Origin: Oasisia sp. SBJ-2009
Lineage: Eukaryota > Annelida > Polychaeta > Sabellida > Siboglinidae
NCBI GenBank assembly: GCA_964017155.1
Contig: OZ024861.1
Location: 49,704,013 to 49,768,012, forward strand
Length of the DNA stretch: 64,000 bases
Direction: 5' to 3'
Below, in pieces: positions 1-13,855 of the stretch; within the stretch, counting starts at the first letter, position 1, and each line of letters opens with the position of its first letter. The notes under the pieces are model-generated. The model worked only from the letters and a program-made list of their open reading frames with translations. It ran no database searches and had not been told where the DNA came from. Position numbers and translations under genes: made by a program.

Positions 1-364
1 GCTGACACGGTGGCACCTGCGACAATGGATTAGTCCTGTTAGCGTCAACCGTCGATTATAAATGGGTAATTATAAACGGCTCTTTCAAAGTTGTCCCAAA
101 AGATTTTATTTAGTCAGCTCGGTTTTCTTGATACTGTGACGGAATTGCTTAAGAACAAGCGACGTTCTCTTCATTATCCTGTCTTTTCTCTTAAAGGTGC
201 CCAATCAACTCGTTTGCCCATCGCCAATCCAATTCGTGTATGTCCTGATGTGTAATGTGTCAGTAGTTAAACTAGTAGGCGCAGTCAGTTTAATTTTAAA
301 ATGCATACTTGTATTTTTTCAATCGTCAAAAAAGAACTATTGTTACAAGGGGTATAAATGGCGA
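1..364. other. No recognised feature
   Basis: AT-rich intergenic sequence. The short open frames here have no recognisable domain. Confidence 0.5.
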
Positions 365-841
365 TGTCGCGCTTACATTTTTTCCGGTCGTTAGAAACGT
401 TCCGATTGACGTTTCTGCGCATGTGCAATAAATGTGAAATTATCAATGTCGAGCAAAACGACAAAGCAATTTTTTCGGTATAAATGCCACGAGCTGTTCG
501 TTAACTGTCCTGTGGTGATTATTGTTAAGAGTTTCTTAAAATGTCGTTCAATGCATTAAAATATTACTTTTTTTTAATAAATCACTGTTACGGTTTAAGG
601 CGCACTACTGTCACGTGATTTACACTTGCTATCAAAATATGCCTCAAAACTTCTTTGCCTCGTGTTGATTTGCGACAAATAACTTTGCCGAGAGATTATA
701 TATATCCTAACGAACAACCCGTAATATTTATACCATAAATGCTTTGTCTTTTCGCTGTACACTGATGATTTTACATATATCGCGCATGCGCAGAAACGTC
801 AATCGGAACGTTTATAGCGCCGGGAAAATGTAAGCGCTACA
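365..841 (+). mobile_element. MITE family 1, copy 1 (TGTAGCGC ends)
   Basis: A 477-bp non-autonomous element with terminal inverted repeats of about 80 bp. The left end reads TGTCGCGCTTACATTTT and the right end is the reverse complement, closing in AATGTAAGCGCTACA. Two further copies with the same order of internal blocks lie at 15736-16206 and 50491-50953. No ORF is present. The flanks read gcga on both sides, a possible 4-bp target duplication that the other copies do not clearly repeat. The superfamily is not assigned. The TIR carries a GCGCATGCGC palindrome followed by an AATAAA hexamer. Confidence 0.85.
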
Positions 842-1014
842 GCGAAACAATATTCAGCTGTCGACGTCTTGCGCTTTTTGGGTCACGTACTTTACGCGAG
901 ATCGGCATGAATCGAGTATGTATAGCAACCGTTATGTAAAGGCTGTAACACTTGTTCAATTGTGTTTATGTAGTATAAGTAGATTATAAATTGTTAACTG
1001 GGACCGCAAGCCGT

Positions 1015-2035
<1,021 letters not shown>

Positions 2036-2289
2036 AAACGCAGTTTATGTACTAACAACCGCTAAATACTGCATATGGGTCACTCTGATGATGTATTATG
2101 AATTAACATTGTGTATTTCGTTCACTCTACATTGTTCCAGTTCATTCAAATGCATAAATGAATAACTGGCGAGATAGATATTTGTCTTCGCGCATTGATT
2201 GCAGCGTGGCTGGATGCTTCCACGAGAAATATGTGTATGACGCAGAGGTAAGTCTGAAATAAAGGTAATCAACTGAATTAAAATAAAAT

Positions 2290-2640
2290 AACACATACCT
2301 CTAGTAGACGGTTCAAATATCGCAGGCGTAATGCACAAAAGCGCGGTTCCCAGCATACACCCTTGCTTCACGCCACTGCTAACTTGGAAAGCAGCGAAGA
2401 CACCGCCATCGTCTTCAGTCTGAGCTGTTATGCTCCGGTAATGCTGTCTGAACATGCCAGTGACCATGTCAAGACAACCTACACTTTTGTCAATATTTTC
2501 CAGACACTTTCGCGTCTCGTCGTGTCACAGACCGGTCGTCAGGTCGACACAGGTGGTGTTGTGATTGCGGTTCTGCTCGTCATTTTGTCTAAGTTAGCGA
2601 GCTGCAACTATGACGTCAATTGTGTCTCTGCTAGCACTGC
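2290..2640 (-). pseudogene. LINE reverse transcriptase fragment
   Basis: On the minus strand the residues FQVSSGVKQGCMLGTALLC match the conserved RT block F-x-V-x-x-G-V-K-Q-G-C-x-L-x-P-x-L. Flanking sequence contains stops and frameshifts. This is a short RT relic, unrelated in orientation to the LINE just upstream. Confidence 0.55.
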
Positions 2641-4285
2641 ATTCTGAAGATACTCTGGCGTTTTGGAATAATATAATCCTGCTTCACATGGATGCTCAAT
2701 TATTTGGTTCCAGAAAACGGTGCATTATCGACATAAAATAAAGTAACGAACACTTAAAAAGCAAACAGAAATCCGGAACGATATTAGATAACAATAGGCA
2801 GAATCTCCTGTTGATGTGATGATGGGAAAGCGACAATGTTGTGCGTGAGAGCTGACACGTTATGTGAAACGACACAAAGCTGACAGATAAGTACACACTG
2901 ATAGTTGCCCCAGCATAATGTGCACACTGTAATCAAAACACTCGTCTGGTAAACACCAGTTACTTACATTTACGTGCAAGGAGACACGCTTCCTATTCAG
3001 CAAATATCTTTGATGCTGAACGGCTCCTTCTCTCTTGGACGCACGTTCTGTTTCAGGACAACCAATTTCGCGGACGTTCTGCTAATAAAAATCCTCCTAC
3101 ACGGAACAAACAACCTTGCTTTTATCAATGATACGCATTCAGTGTGAGCATTGCTCGGGTGGACATGCCTACACCGGCGGGATGTTTTCACCGCGAACAA
3201 CAAGAGAGTTTATTGGCACACTGGACTCAAGTGTTCGCGTCATGTGTGAAAGTGCGTTACGCGCGCACACATGCGGGAGAAGCGATTTGGGGAAAACCTC
3301 CTAATTCTGTGTTTTTTTTTCGGATTCCTGTATCATCTGAGATCGATTACCTGAATCGCTTCATGTTCCCCTAGCACACAAAGGGGTCTGAGCACATTAG
3401 GAATGTTGAAGTGAATTTACTTCCAGCTGTTTTGGTCGCTGGGTAAGCCCCCGGTGCGCGTTGGATATGTCAAACGTACTAACAGAAGTTATGGTTAACC
3501 ATTATTTACGTATGCTTAACGCTAATCGCAACATTTACATAGCTCTTTGTCATAAATAATTGTGTTTTGGGGAATATGTATTCGTATCGTTTCATTACGC
3601 AATCAATCATAGTACGTTGTATTAACTGTGTCTGCTTTAACATATCGACTAAAGTTATAATGAACAATATTAAATATCGTCCTACGATAATAATAATTAA
3701 TTAATTGATCCTTGTGACTAATACGAACACGGCCTTTCGTTGACACCGATTAGCACGGTCGCGTGTTCACTCGACGCTAAGATTCTGACCTAAAGTCGAG
3801 TGCATAGTCATTGGACCCAAACAGCATACGACAGGAATAAACGATTAGCATAGGTCTCGTCAGTCTTTATTAAAGTTAAGAGTATTAATTAAGTTTGGGC
3901 TGAGTAAAGGTTTATATTCAATCAATCACTAAATAAATCAACCAATCAATTAGACAAAACAGCGCACGTGTAATATGCATTATGTCCGTAGTGAAAGGTA
4001 AAATAAATAAAAAGGTTTATTACAGTGTCTATTTTGTTCTAATCCACGTCCTACGTAATCCAGACGTGTTGTAACCATGTAACAGGCTGTGCCAGAACTA
4101 ACAAACATTGTGCTAGCACTACACCTCATAGATAGGCTGTGTATAATTATAAATGCAGTGTTGTATGCAACAAAAAATACTTGTGTTACGATCGGTAGTA
4201 CAAAACATTTATGACTACGTTTCCAGTGATTACGACTCGACAAAGATGCTGCGTTGGCGTCGTTGCTGCGATATGATAACATCAT
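2641..4285. other. No recognised feature
   Basis: Intergenic sequence, increasingly AT-rich after 3500. No RNA gene, coding exon or structured repeat was recognised on either strand. Confidence 0.5.
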
Positions 4286-5498
4286 AGACTTCAAGACAAC
4301 AGATGTTCTTGTCGAACTGGTTCATATGTGGTATAAGGCGACAGATAAATTGAATTCTTATGTCAGAGTTGTAATGCTAGACTTTAGCAAAGCGTTTGAT
4401 CTTATTAATCATCATTTGTTGCTAGATAAGCTACAATCGTATGGGTTGCCCGCACATATGTTAAGATGGATGGCAACATTTCTATTAGACAGAACTCAAC
4501 GAGTAAAAATAGGAAATGAATATTCCCATTCTGGTCATCCCAATGGGGGAGTACCGCAAGGGACATTGTCTGGACCTAAATGTTTCCTTGTTTACATAAA
4601 TGATTTAAGAACGACTGTTCCACTATATAAGTATGTAGATGATAGTACGTTATTTGAAATATGCGACAGAAAGGGTGTATCTGTCATTCAAGAGTCGGTT
4701 GATATTGTTGCTAGATGGACAGAAAACAATGACATGAACATTAATTCCGAAAAATCAAAAGAAATAATCATTAGTTTTGCACAAGATGGCAATTTCAGAA
4801 GCACTATCCCGAATATAAAAATTGATGGGAGGGATGTAGCACAAGTTTGCCATGCCAAACCATTAGGTGTGACCATTTCTCAGGATCTGACATGGAACAA
4901 ACACGTAGATACTATTGTGAAAAAAGCTGGTAAACGCTTGTACATGTTATATCAGTTAAAGCGTGCAGGGATTACACAGAAAGATCTGGTCAGTGTATAT
5001 GTTAGTGTGGTGAGACCAGTTCTATAATATGCATGTCCTGTATGGCACACTAACTTGCCCCAATATTTGTCTGACAATATTGAAGTTATACAAAAAAGGG
5101 CATTAAAATGTATTTTTCCTGGATTGGGTTACGCGGAGATACTAAGACGTGTTAACCTGGATACGTTGAATGTAAGACGGGAGAGCATTTGTCAAAAATA
5201 TTTTGATAAAATTAAAGTCGGCACACATAGATTAAATTATCTGCTGCCTGACAAAAGACATACCGAGTGTAATATTAGACAAGAAAATGTGTACCCGTTA
5301 CCAGTTACTAGAACGAATAGATTCCGTGACTCCTTTATACCGTGGGCTTTATACAACTGTCAGTAAAAAGGTTATTAGTACGGTATGATTTGCGGTATCA
5401 AATGTATTTCTATTGTATTTGTATGATGTTTTGATGAGTCAATTGTAACCTATTGTAATGTCAATCCAACTCAGTTGAGTTGCTAATAAAACTTGTGT

Positions 5499-5534
<36 letters not shown>

Positions 5535-5542
5535 CTTCAAGA
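4286..5542 (+). mobile_element. 5'-truncated LINE with poly(A) and 11-bp TSD
   Basis: The insertion body runs 4297-5531. It is flanked by the perfect 11-bp duplication AGACTTCAAGA at 4286-4296 and 5532-5542, and it ends in about 28 A residues (5504-5531) preceded by an AATAAA near 5485. The body starts abruptly inside the RT domain, so this is a classic 5'-truncated target-primed insertion. The intact TSD, pure tail and almost open frame point to a young insertion. Confidence 0.95.
4297..5366 (+). pseudogene. Jockey-like reverse transcriptase, C-terminal part
   Basis: The frame carries MLDFSKAFDLINHHLLLDKL (RT motif A), NGGVPQGTLSGP (motif B, the V-P-Q-G type of CR1/Jockey clades) and KYVDDSTLF (catalytic Y-x-D-D motif C), then the thumb region with PLGVTIS and a Y-A-C-P-V-W box. 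One in-frame TAA at 5025-5027 interrupts R-P-V-L-x-Y-A-C-P, where relatives have Glu, consistent with a single G-to-T change. The frame then stays open to the TAA at 5364. Everything upstream of motif A is absent through 5' truncation, so the copy cannot make a complete enzyme. Confidence 0.9.
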
Positions 5543-7879
5543 GTTTACTGCTAAAAAGTGATGTTCCACTATCCTGCAGTTGTAACGTGTGTGCTAAAGT
5601 AATAAGTTAATAAAATAAATATGACAAATAGATAAATACAATTAACTGTACATTAAGTGTACATTAAAACGATGAATAAATTAAAATAAATATAATAAAT
5701 AGCTAAATAAATTATTTGTACATTAAGTTTCACGGTCATATGCAATGTAAAGGATACGACACTGTGAGCTAAAATAATAAGTTAATAAAATATTATAATA
5801 AATAGATCAATAACATTATTAGTACATTAAATAAAAAAACAGGCCGTCCATGATTAACGCTAAAAAATATACTATAACGTCAATGATTGAATGACTGGGA
5901 TGGCGGCTCTCTAGGACACTTCTGCGGTAGATGCGGTGACAGCTTCCTCTAAGGATATCATCCGTGTTGGATATGACACCGTATCCATGTGAACTCAACG
6001 CCCTGTCCTATCAATGAAAGTGATCCGTCAACAGATCCAGCATTTGTGGTAAATATGACGTCGCTAATGCAAAGCAGAGGACGAAAAAACGTAGAACTGT
6101 GGAACACAGTATACTGGTAGATGTTTCACTGTGTTCAGCAGTCTGACGATCGTGTGTGGTACAGACGCGGCATTAAGCACGTGACCACCACGGGGCCACG
6201 CCAGGTGGTATTTCCATGTAGACTAAAACGAATCTTCGCGATGATGGGCGTATTTTGCTTGTCGAATGACTCAAAAACGAAATCGATTTAGTATTGGTTT
6301 CAGCATAATACATCGCACGAGCTGTGTCCTAGTTTTCTTAATTTCAATAGTGTGGGTGTGTTTATTTGTATCGAGGTAAGAGAGTAACAGCCGTGGTTTT
6401 CAAGTAGGACACACAGGTCTCGTGTTCCGCCATGTCGTTTTAATGCTATGCCGTTTTCATTCATGATCCGGTCCCAGGGACTCGAACGAGCCATGTATTC
6501 TTCCGCATAAGGTCGTAACAGCCGCTGGAGAAACCTCCCATGAAGTTTTATGGGTTTCCATCCAACAAAACTCGCTCAAAACGTACCGGAAACGCGAGTC
6601 ACTTGCGTGCGCAGTTATGTTTGGATTTCCGGAAGTCGATGGTTTCGTCTTCGACTTGGCGTGTGGGCCTACGCTCCGAGTACCGTGCCAACTGGTGGTA
6701 CAGGCGTAAACGGCAAAGACAACACATAAATAAATTCCTTTGATTAACCTCATGGATCCAGAACCCCGATCTTTCGGCGGGTTTACACTAGTGTGTACAC
6801 TAATCCCTAAATGTCACTAGTTTTTCGCGGTAACTCCATCAAATCATACCCGGATGTAGACAGGACGTGATCGACTGCCCTTATTATTTGACTACACTAT
6901 GTCTTCGAGCCTACACATGTAAGACCACAATACGTGTTCGTCCGCCATTACCCAAAGAGTACCCTAAAGAAATAGCATTATGCAGGTTGTCTGAATTTCT
7001 GTGAGGACGTATGTAGTGTGGAGTGACTAGGAATGATGTTTTTGTGCAGCGTGGCATCAAAGCTGTAAAATGACGGCAAATAACAATCGGTGTTTGTCAG
7101 CGATTTGATACATTTGTCATTCTAGCAGAAACGATGGGGTGTCAAATTTAAACGTGGTTTTTTGATTTTGGGGTATTGGAATTTTACGAATATTCCACGG
7201 CATGTCTATCAGTGGAGGATAACTGTGCTGTGGTAACTTTGTTTCGATAACAGGTCTATTTAAATTGATAGGAAATGAAGGAAACGTTATAATGCCTGCC
7301 TATAGAAAACGCAACTATGGTCTGGATGGTAAGGCCTACATAAGTTCAGCTGTTCCACATAGTGCAATCAGCATCGATTTATAACAACACAGAAGATTCA
7401 GGTCCAACAGCGTGGGAGAGCAGTTTAATTTAATAATATATACTTATTGTGACGATGCTTTGGCTATATCAATGTTCCTTTGATATGCCAGAATAATATA
7501 TTTATAGTTAAGCGTGTCTTAATGACAATAAAAATGAGATACCGAGTTGCTGCCTCCACAGTTTGACATCCGGTCATTCTGATTTACTCTTTGAATCATC
7601 TTAATTACTTTCTATCACACGCGGCGTCCGGTTATCCGGGGGAGCGACGATTAAGTTACTAATTAATTGCTTTATTAACTTTTATACGGCTGTCCACTTT
7701 TGTGAATGTTTCCGGTTGTCTTTCCCCTCGTATCCTGGTTTTATGATTAAAACAAATGGTATGTACTCGCAAAATCAAATCAGCAATGGATCTTAGATGT
7801 TTCACTATTCGTGGTATCGGTGACTGAGAGCAAAAGTTGCAGGTGTTAAGTTATTATGTCTGATGATTCGGATGAAAAT
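5543..7879. other. No recognised feature
   Basis: Intergenic, with AT-rich segments at 5600-5830. No open frame shows a recognisable motif. The stretch 7560-7740 contains homeodomain-type ATTA/TAATTAATT cores, but nothing firmer can be said. Confidence 0.45.
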
Positions 7880-7880
7880 G

Positions 7881-7969
<89 letters not shown>
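7880..7969. repeat. (GGCT)n microsatellite
   Basis: About 22 tandem GGCT tetranucleotides without interruption. Confidence 0.97.
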
Positions 7970-7970
<1 letters not shown>

Positions 7971-8239
7971 TTGAGAGAGACCGAGAGAGAAAATTATTGC
8001 CTGTGGTGTGAGCGACAAAAGTGAGTGATTGAGTGACTAACCGCGAATATTAAATACGTTTAATACCGATAATATTAACCGAATATCCCCTTAGATATCA
8101 ACCGCTTTAACAGTCACATGCACACAAGCTGTCGCCAGGGCTAGCAGGCAACAGCACATACACACAAACAGTCCGACAAAACAAAACACACTGTATGCAG
8201 CAGCGTGTCCAGTTGATTCCCAGGCGTGTTCGTAAGCGC

Positions 8240-8790
8240 AATTTGAAAAATTGCGTTTATTAATAGTCACGCGAATGCTCGTAAACCTACGTCGCCAATC
8301 TCGCAAATCGCGGCGACAAATAACGCGCCGGGAAAGCGACGTGTCATAAAGCGGAACTGGCTCGACGGAGACCGGAACCTCGACCAGCGCAATGCTCCGC
8401 GCCGCCTCTCTTGCATACAGATGGGCGATAATTGGCTGCGTTTCGACGATTATCTTAGACGGCGAGTGGACGTTTGGTTAGCGCCGCTGTGTGCGCGTTT
8501 AACGTGACGCGACATTAAGCGCAATCATCCGTCAGTTTGGTCGACCTCTCATTCCGCCCCGGCGCTGATCGCCGACGGCTTCGACTGCCCGACAAGCACA
8601 TACTGATTGTTCCTCTTGTCCGCCGTGATTGACGACGGCGGCCCGCTTCGCATTGTCGCCGTCGCCGGAAATTTGGCCCAGGAGGCCTACATTTCGCCGG
8701 GATCGGTCCGCGCTTAATCACTTGAGAGCGATTTATATTGATGCCACCCATCGTCGCTGCAATACTGCAGGGCAGAGGGGAGGTAATCGT
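8240..8790. other. CpG-rich non-coding island
   Basis: This segment is clearly richer in G+C and CpG than its AT-rich surroundings, with repeated GCGCC, CGACGG and GCCGTCG words. No long open frame or recognisable exon was found. It could be an unmethylated regulatory element or an unrecognised first exon of a gene outside the window. The sequence supports only the compositional statement. Confidence 0.45.
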
Positions 8791-8928
8791 CGGAACAAAT
8801 CAAAGTTTGTCTTCGTATACACGGGTATCATGTTTTAATAATGACGCTGTGACAACGAGTACAGTCTCGCATCCTATCTACGCTCTGCTGAAAGGTATAG
8901 GAAAAAATCTGAACAATTTCCCGGTTTG

Positions 8929-8980
<52 letters not shown>
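8929..8980. repeat. (TGCG)n microsatellite
   Basis: About 13 TGCG units leading into the G-rich minisatellite. Confidence 0.95.
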
Positions 8981-8989
8981 ACGATGAAG

Positions 8990-10085
8990 CGGCTGTGGTG
9001 GTGTGCGGTTGATGGTGTGGGGGTGATTATGTGTGAAGATATTGGGGTGACTGTGTGGGGTGGTGATGGGGTGATGGTGTACGGGTGATGATGTGTGAAG
9101 ATATGGGGTTATGGTGTGGGTGTGATTATTTGTGAAGATATGGGGATGATGGTGTCGGGGTGATGATGTGTGAAGATATGGGGGTGTTGGTATGGGGTTG
9201 ATGATTTGTGAAGATATGGGGGCTTTGGTGTGGGGGTGATGATATGTGAAGATATGGGGGTGATGGTGTCGAGGTGATGATGTGTGGAGATATGGGGGTG
9301 TTGGTGTAGGGGTGATGATGTGCTAAGATATGGGGGTGATGGTGTGGGGTTGATGATGTGTGAAGATATGGGGTGATGGCGTGGGGTTGATGATGTGTGA
9401 AACTATGGGGTGATGGCGTGGGGTGGTGATGTGTGAAGATATGGGGGTGATCGTGTGGGGATGATGATATGTGAAGATATGGGGTGATGGCGTGGGGTTG
9501 ATGATGTGTGAAGATATGGGGTAATGGCGTGGGGTGGTGATGTGTGAAGATATGGGGGTGATCGTGTGGGGATGATGATATGTGAAGATATGGGGGTGAT
9601 GGTGTAGGGATGATGATATGTGAAGATATGGGGGTGATGGTGTGGGTAATGATGTGTGAAGATATGGGGGGTGATGGTGTGTGAAGATATGGGCGTGATG
9701 GTGTGGGGGTGATGATATATGAAGATATGGGGGTGTTGGTGTAGGGTGATGATGTGTGAAGATATGGGGGTGTTGGTGTAGGGGTGAGGATCTGTGAAGA
9801 TATAGGGGTGATGGTGTGGTGGTGATGATGAGTGAAAATAAGGAGGTGATGGTGTAGGGGTGATGATGTATGAAGATATGGGGGTGATGATGTGTGAAGA
9901 TATGGGGGTGATCGTGTGGGTGTGATGATGTGTGAAAATATGGGGGTGATGGTGTAGAGGTGATGATATGTGAATATATGGGGGTGATGGTGTGGAGGTG
10001 ATGATGTGTGAAGATATGGGGGTGATGGTGTGGGGGTGATGATATGTGAAGAAATGTGGGTAATCGTGTGGGAGTGATGACGTAG
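8990..10085. repeat. G-rich minisatellite, about 38-bp unit
   Basis: Roughly 28 imperfect units built from GGGGGTGATGGTGTG, GGGGTGATGATGTG and TGAAGATAT blocks. The + strand is strongly G-biased (G and T), so the minus strand has a long stop-free frame rich in His, Pro, Thr and Ser, which is a composition artefact. Units vary in length by one to several bases. Confidence 0.93.
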
Positions 10086-11104
10086 CGGTAGAGTTATTGT
10101 TAAATGTACCTTTATTCAGTTTCACAGAATTCTAAATAGACATTTCTATTTCAGCAACGAATGGCAACAGTTCATTTATATTTTATAGTTTGTAGCGCCT
10201 GTGCTAACCGCTAACGTAATGAAATCGTTTACTGGTAGGCGCGTGAAAAACAACGCTATCACCCACGCACACGTACAGAGAAATAACACGTTGCTAGCTG
10301 TGAACAACAACACAATGACGAGACGTTCATTCGTACCAAAGTATTCGTATTCTTATATTTGGACTTGGGCCAAAAGTATAACAACATCCGGAACTTCACG
10401 AACTGGCTTTTGTCACCCTTTCAGCAGATCAGTTAAATAACTAATTGTGAAAGATAGCTAGCTATTCAAGAATAAATAATATCATCAATTGATAACGACG
10501 ACGGGCTAGGAAATTATCAATATCAGACAGTGGCGCCACGAGAGACGATGAACCAGTGTCCAAACTAGTACGTTGACGAAAAAACGTAAACACGCGAAAC
10601 GCGACAACACAAAAGAAAAAAGCACTGCTATTCAAAATAGAACACGTCGATAGAACCTGTTTCGAAGAAGTAATTTGACACAAGGAAGTACAGATGCCGG
10701 TTCGGTAGTATGTGTGGTCGATGTGGATGATCACAGCTTGGACTGCGGTCTCATTTGTCGTGTTCAAGTTCGGCGTATTGGTGTATTTTATTTCTGTTCA
10801 CACTGTTTCAGTTGTGATATGTGTCTTTGTACATTGTTTGTCGTAGCAGTCCCATATCAGCCGTGTGAAGTATATGCGCTACAGTTATCTGGACTTTTTA
10901 CATTTGTTGGGTTATTTGCGTGTTAAAGTCAATGCTTGAAATGTGAACCTCATCTATGCTTAGTTTTCTATGCTGTATTCTGACTCTCAGTTTATTTCGT
11001 AAGCAGTTTTGGTGACATTGTTCTTAGGGTAAGGCCCGAGTGTAACTCCAATTCGCCGTTTGCGGTCTGAGTAACTGCATGTGAGCAGGGACAGTTGGCA
11101 ATTG
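10086..11104. other. No recognised feature
   Basis: Intergenic, with no supported gene, RNA or repeat. Confidence 0.45.
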
Positions 11105-11312
11105 CAAATGTATGTGTTTTCTCCACAAATATTATTCATGTATAGCCAATCTGGAATGTTCTATGTGATGAAAAGGTACGAGTTTTGCCCGCCGCCCAAA
11201 CCACTGAGAGGGTTTCTGCGAATAATCACAAGTATACCTACGACATGGAATTGTCAAACCCCTGGGTGTGATGCTAGTGCAGACGACGTTGAAGAGATTA
11301 GTTTTACCAACA
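11105..11312 (+). repeat. Interspersed repeat family 2, copy 1
   Basis: This block matches 34664-34892 in the same orientation with small indels. Shared words include TTTTCTCCACAAA, CCAATCTGGAATGTTCTA, GATGAAAAGGTACGAGTTTTG, GCGAATAA-CACAAGTATACC and TTGAAGAGATTAGTTTTACCA. No ORF, TIR or tail was identified, so it may be a SINE or MITE fragment. Confidence 0.75.
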
Positions 11313-11572
11313 TGTGAGCACGTATACATCTTTCTCATACACCTGGGGTTCTCAGGCTCACATACATGGCAGGCCTACTTAAAAGTTATTGAATTTCAAT
11401 TTTCGACTGCCGATTGACTGCTTAAGAGGGGTAGATTGTCTATGCAACCTTGGCCGTCGGCCGCAATAGCCGGGTGGCCACTGATGAGCGTTACTTTGTA
11501 TTATAAAACACTAATGCAATTAAAGTGTGGCCACATAATCCAGGTTGGCGAGGCGGGCCGTATGACTATGTA

Positions 11573-11577
<5 letters not shown>

Positions 11578-11646
<69 letters not shown>
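11578..11646. repeat. (TA)n microsatellite
   Basis: About 34 TA units. Confidence 0.97.
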
Positions 11647-11649
<3 letters not shown>

Positions 11650-11713
11650 TGTGTGAATATAACAAGGAAGACGCCAGCTAGAGAATATACATGTGTATTT
11701 ATCATGTGTATGT

Positions 11714-11714
11714 A

Positions 11715-11754
<40 letters not shown>

Positions 11755-11782
11755 TCCGTGCGTCCGTCCGTCCGTCCATCCG
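11714..11782. repeat. (TGCG)n grading into (TCCG)n
   Basis: A TGCG tract followed by a variant TCCG tract, ending in CATCCGTC. Confidence 0.93.
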
Positions 11783-12289
11783 TCAATGATGTGCACCCGG
11801 TCACCCCCTATGAAAGAGACGCACTCGAACGTTTTAACGTCTTCTGCTTTCACTTGATTGCCCCGACTAGGTCGGCGACATGGGACGAACAATTGTTGAC
11901 CAACGGAAAACGTTGGTCATGAAACATAACCAAGCGGAATTCCTCTGATGTCAGATTAAGCTACACTACCGGGAACATGGACTCAATTTGCATTGGTCCC
12001 CTACGTTACGTGCAACTGAGAATAATACACAGAAACATTCGTTGATGGCCGTCTTGGAAGCCTCGATCAATGTCCTAGGGAGGTTTTTCATCAACAGAAC
12101 AGAACTTTCAGGGCTATGCCCAAATGTCGAGAATAAAAAATAAATAAAGCTGATGGTTGCACCATATATCGCTGCAAACGTATGAAGTAATACACTAAAC
12201 ATCTCCATGAATCTTCCTTGAGAAAACAGCGGAATTCAAGATGGCGTCAGAAACTGCGCGAACTCATAAACCTATTGTATTCTTCTAAA
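11783..12289. other. No recognised feature
   Basis: Intergenic. Contains a likely non-functional region just before the RTE relic. Confidence 0.4.
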
Positions 12290-12872
12290 GCAGAAGCTAC
12301 TCAACGTCCCTGGCGAAATAGATCACGAAGCTCTGGACAACATCCCGCAGCGCATTACCAAGAAAAGCCTCGATAAGATTCCTACCATGGATGAGACGGC
12401 TAGAGCAATCTCCGGCCTGAAAGATTGCAAAGCACCTGGAGGAGATGGAATTCCTGCTGAAGTATGAAAGCACGGAGGAGACAATCTGTTCAGCAGACTG
12501 CACCTACTAATTACCAATGCCTGGGAGGTGGGATCTGTACCACAAGCATGAAAGGATGCCAGCATTGTAACCATCTATAAGAAAGGTGATCGAACAGACT
12601 GTGGGAACTATAGAGGAATCTCTCTTCTTTCCATAGCAAGCAAGATTTTCGCCTGGATCCTCCTATCTACCCACATAACACCAGAGGTAGTTCCGGAGAC
12701 ACAATGCAGCTTCAGAGGTAACCGGAGCCCCGTGGATATGATATTTTGTCTGCGACAGCTACAAGAAAAGTGCATTGAGCAGGACCGACCATTGTACATG
12801 GTATCTGTCGACTTCAGTAATGCAATCGTGCTGTCCACCCTCCTATATGGAGCCGAGGCATACGATGTGTGC
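12290..12872 (+). pseudogene. Deleted RTE-like LINE copy
   Basis: Closely similar to 23108-23640 of the nearly intact RTE-like LINE: PGGDGIPAEV, NYRGISLLS and the DFS of motif A are recognisable. At about 12822 the sequence jumps from GTCGACTTCAGTAA directly to TGCAATCGTGCTGTCCACCC, which corresponds to 24342 in the intact copy. About 700 bp covering RT motifs B and C are therefore missing. Further damage includes stops (for example TGA in place of Trp near 12467 and 12550) and loss of about 15 bp near 12662. At the position of the TGA stop of the intact copy (23213), this copy has AGA, so Arg is the likely ancestral residue. Confidence 0.9.
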
Positions 12873-13855
12873 GAATGTCCATGACTTTTCAACAGACATT
12901 TGGTTTCAGATATCAAAACATTTCATGCAGTCCAAGATGACAACTGCTGGTTCTCTGATTACCGTAGATACCAGCCTTCCACAGTATAATGCAGCTTTCG
13001 CAGATGCAGCAATTCAAACATGTATCGAAGTTGCAAGATCTGTTTTATGTCTGTAAGAAATGGAAACACGCGGACTATGAAGCCACGCGTGCATCGTCTG
13101 GTAGATGAATGCAGCTCTTTTAATTAATACAAATACAAAATGGATGACCATAACCGAATCTGACTCTAACTATAGGTGCTTATATTGGTAATCTGGCCAT
13201 CTTTATCTTATTTACTTATTAGCGAATGACGACGTGGCTGGCCCTATTACTCGGATGAGTGTTCTTGCATTTACTATTGAATTGTCTTGGGACTGACCCG
13301 AATTGAACTTAATTGCGAGGTGACCCAATCGCAGGTGACCCAAAACCGAGGTTCCACTGTAAATATATAGTCTTCCACCCCCACAAGTCGGTTGTTCCCA
13401 CCTGTGTGCGCGGGCTGATTGTCACTTGATTACCGAGACCGTCATTTTCCACACTCGTCGCTCTCTATCAATGCTGGTGGACAAGTCGACCGCGGTCAGT
13501 AATAGGCAGTGTCGCCGCGTGTCTTTCTAAATTCTTCTAATTTCCCCTGGGTGCAATATTAGCGACTGTTTCGTATCGTGGCGGGGGAAGGATGCACCGA
13601 ACAAACTACGTGGGAATTGTGGCATTTCTAATTACCCTCGACCACTGCTATATCAAGTGCGAACATTGTGTATGTTGGTGTGGAGTGGGAGTGTGCGACA
13701 AAGAGAAGAACGCTGACCCGGTTGTTTGACGCAAGCACTGGTCTCCCGTCGCTTCGACGACGATAACAATCAAAACAACAGACGTCAACTGTTCAGCACA
13801 GACAGGCCTAGCTGCACTGGTCAGAAAGTGTCAGTATGTGGGTGTAGCTATGAAA
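12873..13855. other. No recognised feature
   Basis: Intergenic. The part 13380-13640 is more CpG-rich than its surroundings but no exon or RNA was recognised. Confidence 0.4.

Noticed and set aside
9403..10125. 240-codon minus-strand ORF rich in His, Pro and Thr
   Set aside because: Translation of the 38-bp minisatellite; no initiation context or domain.
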